From: JAKPCT01 sp029553165
GTDB taxonomy: Bacteria; Bacillota; UBA4882; UBA8346
Reading direction: 5' to 3'
Length of the DNA stretch: 19,107 nucleotides
Assembly: GCA_035359995.1 (NCBI GenBank)
Contig: DAORZT010000052.1
Coordinates: 1-19,107 of the forward strand
Shown here: one piece after another, positions 1-6,503 of the stretch
How positions within the stretch are numbered: position 1 is the stretch's first letter
Layout of the letters: each line of letters begins with the position of its first letter
Program-made: the position numbers and the translations under genes
Notes under the pieces: model-generated
Seen by the model: only the letters and a program-made list of their open reading frames with translations
Database searches by the model: none
Told to the model about the DNA's origin: nothing

Positions 1-281
1 CATTGTTGGATATTCTCGATACCGGTTCCGAGATCGTTGCCGAAGAAGTCGAGACCTTACTGGAAGAAGAAAAACTGAAAGAGCGCATCAAATATCTTAA
101 TAAAAGAGAACGCAAAGTTATTGAACTTCGTTATGGATTGATTGATGGCATCAATAAAACACAACGCGAAATCTCCAAAATGCTTGGAATATCTAGGTCG
201 TATGTATCCAGAATCGAAAAAAAAGCCCTTCGTAAGCTTTTCTCCGAATTAAATTCCTTAAACGACAACAATTCAAACTAA
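1..281 (+). CDS. sigK: Sporulation RNA polymerase sigma factor, SigK-like, C-terminal fragment
   Basis: This is the last ~92 codons of a sigma-70 family factor; the gene enters from the left edge, so its true start is outside the window. The visible part is region 4: a leucine-rich helix, then NKRERKVIELRYGL, then the -35-reading helix-turn-helix TQREISKMLGISRSYVSRIEK. The ISRSYVSRIEK form is typical of the sporulation sigmas, and the LDILDTGSEIVAEEVE stretch before it resembles SigK, which drives late mother-cell gene expression. SigE or SigG are less likely alternatives because SigE usually reads ISQSYISR. The protein ends in a short Asn/Asp-rich tail. Whether the 5' part is interrupted by a skin-type element, as in some sporeformers, cannot be seen. 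No strong terminator follows; only a 4-bp GCCA/TGGC hairpin near 408-419. Confidence 0.75.
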   Translation, partial: LLDILDTGSEIVAEEVETLLEEEKLKERIKYLNKRERKVIELRYGLIDGINKTQREISKMLGISRSYVSRIEKKALRKLFSELNSLNDNNSN

Positions 282-420
282 TTAATCCATCAACATCAAA
301 CAAATCCTAAAAATAACAAAAAATTAATATTGTATTTTCATATTTGTAATATATTATTCGATAATAGCAGTAAATAAAAGATATTTACGAAATTTAATCA
401 TTTTTTTGCCAAAAATGGCT

Positions 421-449
421 TTTACATTTTAGCAATAACCCGTTATAAT
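421..449 (+). promoter_or_regulatory. Strong sigma-A-type promoter of the ncRNA (P1)
   Basis: TTTACA at 421-426, a 17-bp spacer, and a perfect TATAAT at 444-449. Transcription is expected to begin near 456, which is just before the first hairpin of the structured RNA. No open reading frame with a ribosome binding site follows before the terminator at 625-658, so the promoter most likely serves a non-coding transcript. Confidence 0.7.
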
Positions 450-455
450 AAAAAT

Positions 456-658
456 ATAGTTTCTTCATTGTGCGGGAACATTTGTTAAATGGAGAAACTC
501 AAAACCTTTCAGAGCATTTGCCTGACGCTGGCGCCGGTGGACAAGTAAATGCTCAAACCCAAATTAGATAAAGCCGGCAATCTAATTTGGGCTTCATTTC
601 TAAGTTTTAGTTTTATTTCTTTGGAATAACCACCTTGAAAAAGGTGGTTATTTTTTTG
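456..658 (+). ncRNA. Unidentified structured small RNA, about 200 nt
   Basis: A run of clean hairpins follows promoter P1 and contains no plausible gene. H1 pairs 459-469 with 488-498 (11 bp, one G-U). H2 pairs 512-521 with 545-554 (10 bp, one G-U) around a 23-nt GC-rich loop, in sharp contrast to the AT-rich surroundings. H3 pairs 558-569 with 580-591 (12 bp) around a 10-nt loop holding GCCGGC (573-578), followed by a U-rich but broken tract. H4 is the terminator at 625-658. The GCCGG at 533-537 in the H2 loop could pair with CCGGC at 574-578 in the H3 loop. The layout fits a stand-alone sRNA or an orphan riboswitch-like element. I tried the consensus cores I know for 6S RNA, bacterial SRP RNA, TPP, cobalamin, ZTP, fluoride and c-di-GMP elements and could not match any. 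The 3' end could lie near 600 (after H3) or 658 (after H4). Confidence 0.5.
625..658 (+). terminator. Intrinsic terminator of the ncRNA
   Basis: AATAACCACCTT (625-636) pairs perfectly with AAGGTGGTTATT (641-652) around a GAAA tetraloop, and the arm runs into an unbroken T tract to 657. This is the strongest terminator in the window and separates the RNA locus from the acyl-CoA synthetase gene. Confidence 0.88.
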
Positions 659-668
659 TCCGACAATA

Positions 669-698
669 TTGACAGTTACTATTAAACCAGTGTATAAT
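669..698 (+). promoter_or_regulatory. Consensus sigma-A promoter (P2) aimed at a terminator
   Basis: Perfect TTGACA at 669-674 and perfect TATAAT at 693-698 with an 18-bp spacer. The expected start is near 705, only about 10 nt before the hairpin at 715-753. Any transcript is therefore either ended after roughly 50 nt or subject to attenuation before the downstream acyl-CoA synthetase gene. Confidence 0.65.
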
Positions 699-714
699 TT
701 GTTAAATCAGTGTT

Positions 715-753
715 AACCCTTCATTTATATTTGAAATAAATGCAAGGGTTTTT
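715..753 (+). terminator. Intrinsic terminator or attenuator before the acyl-CoA synthetase
   Basis: AACCCTT (715-721) pairs with AAGGGTT (744-750). The stem continues as CATTTAT (722-728) with ATAAATG (736-742), leaving a single bulged C at 743 and a 7-nt loop, and a T tract runs 749-753. It sits about 10 nt downstream of the P2 start and about 75 nt upstream of the synthetase start codon. That position is what an attenuator would show, although no competing antiterminator fold is obvious. Confidence 0.75.
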
Positions 754-758
754 ATAAT
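731..758 (+). promoter_or_regulatory. Possible promoter (P3) of the acyl-CoA synthetase gene
   Basis: TTGAAA (731-736), a 16-bp spacer and TATAAT (753-758). The -35 box lies in the loop and arm of the terminator hairpin and the -10 box overlaps its T tract. It would give a leader of about 65 nt and would bypass the terminator. Confidence 0.45.
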
Positions 759-830
759 GAAACCAAATATTTTTATTGGTAATACCAAAATCTCATTTGT
801 GATGCTAGAGTTCGTTAAGGAGGATCTTTG

Positions 831-2498
831 ATGAGTGAAGGATTATTTCGAAAAACAATTGGAAACCTCATTGATGATTGGGCTGCAATTCATCCCGACA
901 GAGATTGTTTAGTATACCACGATCGGGGATTACGCTTAAGTTACAAAGATTTTCAACAAGAATGCAATCAAGTTGCGAAAGCATTTATGGCATTGGGACT
1001 TGGCAAGGGAAATCACATTGCCATCTGGTCAACTAACTATCCCGAATGGGTTATTACCCAATTTGCCACCGGCAAAATGGGCGCTCCAATGGTTACGGTT
1101 AATACCGCTTATCGGGTCTATGAATTAGAATACTTATTAAAGCAATCTGACTCAACTACGCTAATTTTAATGCAAGGATTCAAAGATGTTGACTATGTTG
1201 AGACAATTTATCAAATCTGTCCTGAACTTAAAGAATGTGAACCAGGCCAATTAAAGTCTGAACGGCTTCCGCTCTTAAAGAACGTTATCTTTCTGGGAGA
1301 GAAAAAATATCCCGGAATGTTTACCTGGGAAGAATTTAAGGCGCTGGGTAATAAAATCACTGATCAAGAATTAATCGAACGCCAAAAATCAGTACAGTTA
1401 GACGATGTTACTTGTATCATGTACACTTCAGGAACTACCGGTTTCCCCAAGGGAGTAATGTTAACCCATTTAAACTTGGTAGCTGACGCTTATTATATTG
1501 CTGAATGTATGAAATTGACTCCCGAAGACCGGATGTGCATCCCAGTCCCATTCTTTCACTGTTTCGGATGTGTACTTGGGACGTTAGCCTGTGTCAGCCA
1601 CGGTGGCACAATGGTTCCGATTGAATCCTTCAATCCGGTACGGGTTTTAGAAGCAGTAGAACAAGAACGCTGTACCGTACTCCACGGAGTACCAACAATG
1701 TTTATCTCTGAACTACAGGTTTTGGAAGAGAAACATTTTGATACCAGCTCATTACGGACAGGAATTATGGCCGGTTCACCTTGTCCGATTGAAATCATGA
1801 AACAAGTAGTTGAAAAGATGGGGGCCCGTGAGCTTACGATCGCTTACGGTTTAACCGAATCATCTCCGGTTATGTCGCAGACCAGAACCGATGACCCGAT
1901 CGAATTACGGGTGTCAACTGTTGGGCGCGCGCTTCCCAATGTCGAGATTAAAATCGTTGATCCCAATACCGGTGAAACCGTTCCCTATGGAGTTCCGGGT
2001 GAGATCTGTACCAGAGGCTTTTTAGTAATGAAAGGGTATTATAAGATGCCGGAAGCAACTGCTGAAGCAATTGACAAAGACGGCTGGCTCCACTCCGGCG
2101 ATCTCGGCACGATGGACGAAAATGGCTATTTAAAAATTACCGGACGGGTTAAAGATATGATTATCAGAGGCGGAGAGAATATCTATCCCCGTGAGTTGGA
2201 AGAGTTCCTATACACCCATCCTAAAGTTCGGGATGTACAAGTAGTCGGAGTTCCGGATATTAAATACGGTGAAGAAGTTGCTGCCTGTATCATCCTCAAA
2301 GAGGGTGAAACCGCTACTGAAGAAGAATTTCGGGAATATATGCTGGACCGGATTTCAAAATTCAAACATCCACGGTATATTTTATTTATGAACGAATATC
2401 CAATAACTGCCAGCGGCAAGATTCAAAAATACAAATTACGCCAGCAATTGGTTGAACTTTTAAATCTCCAAGCTGCTGAAGAAGTCGAAACCGCATAA
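831..2498 (+). CDS. AMP-forming long/medium-chain acyl-CoA synthetase (FadD/ACSF2-like)
   Basis: A 555-residue ANL-superfamily ligase that activates a carboxylic acid with ATP to an acyl-adenylate and passes it to CoA; the likely role is cytosolic fatty-acid activation. Core motifs are intact: the phosphate-binding loop YTSGTTGFPKG (198-208), the adenine motif YGLTE (339-343), the hinge region SGDLGTMDENGY followed by GRVKDMIIRGGENIYPRELEE, and the catalytic lysine in ASGKIQK (Lys530). Length is normal for the family. ATG 831 is chosen over the TTG three bases upstream because AGGAGG at 818-823 lies 7 nt before the ATG. The exact acyl chain length is not readable from the motifs. The gene stands alone between two terminators. 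It differs from the second synthetase at 14872-16521 in subfamily: this one is FadD/ACSF2-like and that one is MACS-like. Confidence 0.92.
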   Translation: MSEGLFRKTIGNLIDDWAAIHPDRDCLVYHDRGLRLSYKDFQQECNQVAKAFMALGLGKGNHIAIWSTNYPEWVITQFATGKMGAPMVTVNTAYRVYELEYLLKQSDSTTLILMQGFKDVDYVETIYQICPELKECEPGQLKSERLPLLKNVIFLGEKKYPGMFTWEEFKALGNKITDQELIERQKSVQLDDVTCIMYTSGTTGFPKGVMLTHLNLVADAYYIAECMKLTPEDRMCIPVPFFHCFGCVLGTLACVSHGGTMVPIESFNPVRVLEAVEQERCTVLHGVPTMFISELQVLEEKHFDTSSLRTGIMAGSPCPIEIMKQVVEKMGARELTIAYGLTESSPVMSQTRTDDPIELRVSTVGRALPNVEIKIVDPNTGETVPYGVPGEICTRGFLVMKGYYKMPEATAEAIDKDGWLHSGDLGTMDENGYLKITGRVKDMIIRGGENIYPRELEEFLYTHPKVRDVQVVGVPDIKYGEEVAACIILKEGETATEEEFREYMLDRISKFKHPRYILFMNEYPITASGKIQKYKLRQQLVELLNLQAAEEVETA

Positions 2499-2534
2499 TG
2501 GAAAAAATAAAGATTAATTAAATTAATTATTAGG

Positions 2535-2564
2535 ACGACTCAAATTTGGGTCGTTTTAATTTTT
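2535..2564 (+). terminator. Terminator of the acyl-CoA synthetase gene
   Basis: ACGACTC (2535-2541) pairs with GGGTCGT (2548-2554, one T-G pair) around AAATTT, followed by TTTTAATTTTT. It begins about 35 bp after the stop codon. Confidence 0.75.
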
Positions 2565-2738
2565 GAATACTATTTATAATTTTTTATGTGCAATTTGTCA
2601 GAAATATAAAAAATAAAGCTTTTGATTAATATTTGAGACGAATAATCCAAAACTAATTCTTATTTAAAAATATAATAAATATTTTGGGTCGTATAATACA
2701 TATTATGTTAAGTATAATTGAAAATTATAATCCCAGAC

Positions 2739-2767
2739 TTGTCAATTATTCAAATCTAAGTTAATAT
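2739..2767 (+). promoter_or_regulatory. Possible promoter of the DUF4190/DUF2752 pair
   Basis: TTGTCA (2739-2744), a 17-bp spacer, TAATAT (2762-2767). It lies within the very AT-rich gap 2565-2833, where several other TATAAT-like strings occur by composition alone (for example 2692-2697), so the choice is tentative. Nothing else recognisable is in that gap. Confidence 0.35.
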
Positions 2768-2833
2768 TTAATAGTAAATAATTCTTCTACCATTTAAAAT
2801 AATAGATTTAAATGATTGGAGTTATAGTTAATT

Positions 2834-3292
2834 ATGAAAGTTTGTCCCAACTGTAACCACTCAAATCAAGATTTTGATATTACCTGTAATAACTGTGGCG
2901 CAAAACTCGATAATCCGGGCAATATTCCTAATAATTCACTCTATAATTATAATGAATATAATTATTATAATGATGAACAGAAAACCAATACATTGGCAAT
3001 AATATCACTTGTTTTAGCCATATTAGCTATACTGTTTAACTGTTGCTGCTGTATTGGGCAAATCTTTGCAATAATTGCAATTATTTTGGGCTTTATTGCA
3101 CGAAAACGAATTCAGGAAGCAAACGGACGTGAAAAAGGTGATAATTTAGCTTTAGCAGGTATCATTATCGGATTTATCGCATTATTCATGTCAATATTTC
3201 TCATCGTCTTTAGTATGTTTAATGAAACTGGAAAGTTATTTTGGGACAGCTTCTGGGAAGGTTTAAAAGAAGGCATAAAAGAAGAGATATAA
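2834..3292 (+). CDS. Zinc-ribbon DUF4190-type membrane protein
   Basis: A 152-residue protein of unknown function. The N-terminus is a zinc ribbon with two CxxC pairs (CPNC at 4-7, CNNC at 18-21). A low-complexity Asn/Tyr linker follows (about 28-50). Then come two membrane segments (about 54-86 and 101-130) separated by a basic loop, with a run of four cysteines in the first segment. This is the usual build of zinc-ribbon plus DUF4190 proteins, and the C-terminal tail is charged. TTGGAG near 2816-2821 precedes the ATG at slightly long spacing. The stop codon directly abuts the next start codon, so the two genes are almost certainly translationally coupled. DUF4190 or similar small membrane proteins beside DUF2752 genes are a recurring arrangement in Bacillota as I recall it; the shared role is unknown. 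Confidence 0.8.
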   Translation: MKVCPNCNHSNQDFDITCNNCGAKLDNPGNIPNNSLYNYNEYNYYNDEQKTNTLAIISLVLAILAILFNCCCCIGQIFAIIAIILGFIARKRIQEANGREKGDNLALAGIIIGFIALFMSIFLIVFSMFNETGKLFWDSFWEGLKEGIKEEI

Positions 3293-3742
3293 ATGATTAA
3301 TACTAAACCGGCAAAAAACAGATATAATAGTCATGACGAGCCAATCATTAATATCTTAATTTTGATATTATGTATAACTCCTCTGCTGATCTCGTTTTTC
3401 CTGACAACAGATGGTCAGACTATCACTTACCGGATACCTTTTCCGTTAACCAAATTCGGTATACCTTGCTGGTTTAAGATGATCACTGGCTATAACTGCC
3501 CAACTTGCGGTATGACCAGATGTTTTGTATATTTGAGTAATTTTAACCTCAATGGTGCCCTTATAATGAACCCCGCCGGCGTTTTACTCTACTTCTTCTT
3601 ATTATTACAAATTCCTTACCGTTTATTACTAATAACAAACATAAAGATTCCAAAACGATTTCTATTGATCAAAGTTGGGTACTGCTTTCTGATTATTATC
3701 GGACTAATTGCTTTACTAAGATTTATCAAGCAGTTTATATAA
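3293..3742 (+). CDS. DUF2752 family membrane protein
   Basis: A 149-residue integral membrane protein of unknown function. The family signature is present: TGYNCPTCGMTRCF, followed by an NPAG motif within a hydrophobic segment, as in the CPxCGxTR...NP pattern of DUF2752. Hydrophobic segments lie near residues 20-38, 95-115 and 125-147. The ATG follows the stop of the DUF4190 gene with no gap, and GAAGAGA in the end of that gene can act as the ribosome binding site. The last 27 bp overlap the 3' end of the convergent exporter gene. The conserved cysteines could bind metal or be redox-active, but that is conjecture. Confidence 0.8.
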   Translation: MINTKPAKNRYNSHDEPIINILILILCITPLLISFFLTTDGQTITYRIPFPLTKFGIPCWFKMITGYNCPTCGMTRCFVYLSNFNLNGALIMNPAGVLLYFFLLLQIPYRLLLITNIKIPKRFLLIKVGYCFLIIIGLIALLRFIKQFI

Positions 3743-4639
3743 TTTATTTTCCAACATTTCTGAAAATCGTTCAAAACTTATTATGACTAAGCCGAATAGA
3801 ATAACAATTGTCCCAATAAAGAAATGAACACTAACCGTTTCTTTGACAATAACAATTGAAAATAATGTTGCCAAAGGCGGTTTAACAAAATAAATCAGGG
3901 AACCGGCGCTGGTATTTATCGATCGCAAACCATAAAAATAACACATATAAGCTAAACCGCTTACAAAGATCCCTAAATATAATATATGAGGGATTATTGC
4001 ACGATTATTAACGTAGACTGGAACTTCCATAACCCACATTATTGGGATCAGACACAAACTCCCGGCCAAAAACGAAAAAGAAGTCATCACCAGACTATCA
4101 ATATTTCTCAATGTTAATTGTTTACCAATAACTGTATACAGTGCAAAAAAGATCGCTGACAGTAACACTAAACCGGAACCCAGATCAATCAGGGTTCTCT
4201 CCCCCATCTGATCTGCAAACAGAAGAAAAACACCGGTAACACCAATGATCATTCCAATGATCTTATTGGTACTCACCTTTTCTTTTAACATCAACGCGGC
4301 AAAAAAGGCTACAAATAAAGGATTACTGGAGAAGATAACTGCTGCATTGGAAGCGCTGGTAAACTTTAATCCGAACTGAATCAAACTCATACTGATCACA
4401 ATATTGACGATTCCCAGCAAAAACATGCTGAAGATCAAATTAAGATCGATTTTCAAGGCGGTTTTATGCACCCGATAACAGGCTACCGGAAACAAAATCA
4501 AACCGCCGATTAAAAACCGGAACAGACTGATCTGCAATGGATGTAACCTGCTTCCGATCAACTTACTGCTAACTTCAAATGTACTGAATAGAATCACTGT
4601 AACAATTAAATATAACAGACCTTGATGTTGTTTATTCAT
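3716..4639 (-). CDS. EamA/RhaT-type DMT superfamily transporter
   Basis: A 307-residue inner-membrane protein with about ten hydrophobic helices arranged as two repeated EamA domains (about 5-135 and 145-290). Family-typical stretches include an early FRFLIGGLILFP segment, TSASNAAVIFSSNPLF, and the second-repeat block AGSLIYFVKPPLATLFSI. Members export amino acids, metabolites or drugs, and the substrate here cannot be read from the sequence. The ATG at 4639 is chosen over a TTG 24 bp upstream because AAGGA, with normal SD position, lies between the two. The gene is convergent with the DUF2752 gene and overlaps it by 27 bp, leaving no room for an intergenic terminator. Confidence 0.88.
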   Translation of the reverse strand: MNKQHQGLLYLIVTVILFSTFEVSSKLIGSRLHPLQISLFRFLIGGLILFPVACYRVHKTALKIDLNLIFSMFLLGIVNIVISMSLIQFGLKFTSASNAAVIFSSNPLFVAFFAALMLKEKVSTNKIIGMIIGVTGVFLLFADQMGERTLIDLGSGLVLLSAIFFALYTVIGKQLTLRNIDSLVMTSFSFLAGSLCLIPIMWVMEVPVYVNNRAIIPHILYLGIFVSGLAYMCYFYGLRSINTSAGSLIYFVKPPLATLFSIVIVKETVSVHFFIGTIVILFGLVIISFERFSEMLENKLYKLLDKS

Positions 4640-4748
4640 CTTCTGAATGTTCCTTCTTTGCAACTTGAAATTTTATCGAATGCAACTCTCCAAAATTGTT
4701 CAATTATCACGCGAACATACCCTTTAATGACATTATTTTGTAAGTGCA

Positions 4749-4757
4749 ATTATAACA
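4749..4757 (-). promoter_or_regulatory. Extended -10 promoter of the EamA transporter gene
   Basis: Reading on the minus strand, TGTTATAAT (TGn plus a perfect TATAAT) lies about 110 bp before the start codon. The -35 region is poor, which is usual for extended -10 promoters. Confidence 0.4.
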
Positions 4758-4894
4758 TAAAAACAGAAAATAATTTCACTTTATTTTCTTACACAGATTA
4801 ATTTTTATCTTCAATCCTCCTACAATTGGCTCATCTAAGTAATTAAGTCAACCCCAAACAACATATACTATTGTTATATTTCTAAAATTTAATG

Positions 4895-4924
4895 TTTTCA
4901 ATATCATAACTTTTATTGTATAAT
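4895..4924 (+). promoter_or_regulatory. Promoter of the citrate synthase gene
   Basis: A perfect TATAAT at 4919-4924 with a weak -35 (TTTTCA at 4895-4900, or TTTCAA one base on). It would start transcription near 4931, 30 bp before the chosen ATG. Its position argues against the earlier TTG at 4916 as the start codon. Confidence 0.5.
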
Positions 4925-4960
4925 AAAAAAAATTTAAAATCAGAAATGGTGGTTGATAAG

Positions 4961-6325
4961 ATGAGTAATCATTTCGTAGATTTTGAGACCAAAAAACTTA
5001 ATGAATTGACCGAATTGGCCGAACGTTGCAGTTATATCGTTCCCGAACTGTTTAAGAAATATGATGTCAAACGCGGTCTGCGTGATATTGACGGCAAGGG
5101 GGTTTTAGTCGGTTTAACAGAGATCGGCGAAGTTCATTCCTATATCATAGATGAAAATGAGATGATTCCGGTTCCCGGAAGATTGATGTATCGCGGTATT
5201 GATATCAATCATCTGGTCAATGGTTTTATGGAAGAAAACCGATTCGGATTTGAAGAGATCAGCTATTTACTGCTTTTTGGCAAACTTCCCACCATGACTG
5301 AATTAAATGAATTTGAACAGCTGTTGGCGCAATATCGCAGATTACCCGATGACTTTGCCCGTGATATGATTTTAAAAGCTCCGAGTAAAGACATTATGAA
5401 TGTATTAGCCAGAAGTGTTTTAGCTTTATACAGTTTTGATGATAATGCTGACGATACTTCAATTAGAAACGTATTAAAACAATGCATTCGCTTGATCGCT
5501 TGCTTCCCTTCGATTGCAGTCTATGGCTATCAGGCTTATTCGCACTATCATGGTAACAATAGTTTGTTTATTCACAGTCCTAAGCCTGAATTAAGCACTG
5601 CTGAAAATGTGCTCCATATGTTAAGGCCAGACAGCAATTACACAGCTCTTGAAGCAACCTTACTGGATTTGGCGCTGGTACTCCATGCCGAACATGGTGG
5701 CGGTAATAACTCGTCTTTTGTCACTCATGTTGTTACTTCATCAGGTACTGATACTTATTCCGTAATTGCTGCCGCATTGGGTTCGTTAAAAGGGCCTCGC
5801 CATGGTGGTGCTAATATTAAAGTAGTTCAAATGTTTGAAGATATCAAACAAAACGTCAAAGATTGGAACGACGATGAAGAGATTGAAAAATATTTAACTA
5901 AGATCCTTAATAAAGAAGCATTTGATCGTTCCGGATTGATCTATGGAATTGGGCATGCCGTATATTCGATCTCTGACCCACGGGCCGTGATCTTCAAAGA
6001 ATATGTCGAACGCCTTGCTAAAGAAAAAGGACTGGAGCCAGAATATCAGCTCTATGATAAAGTAGAACAGATCGCCCCCAAAATAATCAGTAAAACCAGG
6101 AAGATGTATAAAGGTGTCAGCGCCAATGTCGATTTTTATTCCGGTTTTGTATATCGAATGTTAAATATTCCACAAGAACTTTATACTCCAATCTTCGCAA
6201 TCTCCAGAATTGTCGGTTGGAGCGCCCATCGCATTGAAGAAATAGTCAATTCCGGCAAGATAATCAGGCCAGCATATAAAAGTGTCGCTCCAAAACGTGA
6301 GTATCTTAAGTTAAGCGAACGTTAA
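4961..6325 (+). CDS. gltA: Citrate synthase (Si-type fold)
   Basis: Condenses oxaloacetate and acetyl-CoA to citrate in the cytosol. It has 454 residues, in the longer clostridial class with an N-terminal extension before the conserved core. Active-site elements are all visible: the oxaloacetate-binding HAEHGGGNN (His242, His245), GPRHGGAN (His281), GIGHAVYSISDPRA (His332) and VDFYSG (Asp391). By comparison with the pig enzyme, His281, His332 and Asp391 are the catalytic triad. The last part, including ISRIVGWSAHRIEE, is also typical. 2-Methylcitrate synthase activity cannot be excluded. Start: ATG 4961 follows GGTGG at 4949-4953 by 7 nt; an in-frame ATG at 4946 is possible but has no SD. A promoter lies just upstream and a terminator overlaps the stop, so it is monocistronic. 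No aconitase or isocitrate dehydrogenase gene is nearby. Confidence 0.92.
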   Translation: MSNHFVDFETKKLNELTELAERCSYIVPELFKKYDVKRGLRDIDGKGVLVGLTEIGEVHSYIIDENEMIPVPGRLMYRGIDINHLVNGFMEENRFGFEEISYLLLFGKLPTMTELNEFEQLLAQYRRLPDDFARDMILKAPSKDIMNVLARSVLALYSFDDNADDTSIRNVLKQCIRLIACFPSIAVYGYQAYSHYHGNNSLFIHSPKPELSTAENVLHMLRPDSNYTALEATLLDLALVLHAEHGGGNNSSFVTHVVTSSGTDTYSVIAAALGSLKGPRHGGANIKVVQMFEDIKQNVKDWNDDEEIEKYLTKILNKEAFDRSGLIYGIGHAVYSISDPRAVIFKEYVERLAKEKGLEPEYQLYDKVEQIAPKIISKTRKMYKGVSANVDFYSGFVYRMLNIPQELYTPIFAISRIVGWSAHRIEEIVNSGKIIRPAYKSVAPKREYLKLSER

Positions 6326-6353
6326 AAGCTATCGGTTGATAGCTTTTATTTTT
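6324..6353 (+). terminator. Terminator of the citrate synthase gene
   Basis: AAAAGCTATC (6324-6333) pairs perfectly with GATAGCTTTT (6338-6347) around GGTT, followed by ATTTTT. The stem begins inside the stop codon. Confidence 0.85.
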
Positions 6354-6503
6354 GTTCCCATTGGGAAAAAACATTTCAAATTTCTTAACATTGAATAAAT
6401 TTACTTAAGTTATTTCATCATAGTAGCAGGAGTTCAAAGTTCAATGGTGAATTGATTATCTGACTTTCGTTATATTATCTCGCAAACTTAGAGGGAGGAA
6501 ATT

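Noticed and set aside
407..426. Possible terminator after sigK (GCCA-AAAA-TGGC then TTTTACATTTT)
   Set aside because: The stem is only 4 bp and the following T run is part of the P1 -35 region; too weak to call.
456..600. Known riboswitch or 6S/SRP RNA identity for the structured RNA
   Set aside because: The conserved cores I know for these families are not present, so it is left as unidentified rather than forced into a family.
828..830. TTG start one codon before the acyl-CoA synthetase ATG
   Set aside because: AGGAGG is 7 nt from the ATG but only 4 nt from the TTG, so the ATG at 831 is better placed.
4916..4960. 15-codon N-terminal extension of citrate synthase from a TTG at 4916
   Set aside because: The TTG coincides with the -10 box of the gene's promoter and has no ribosome binding site; ATG 4961 has GGTGG at proper spacing.
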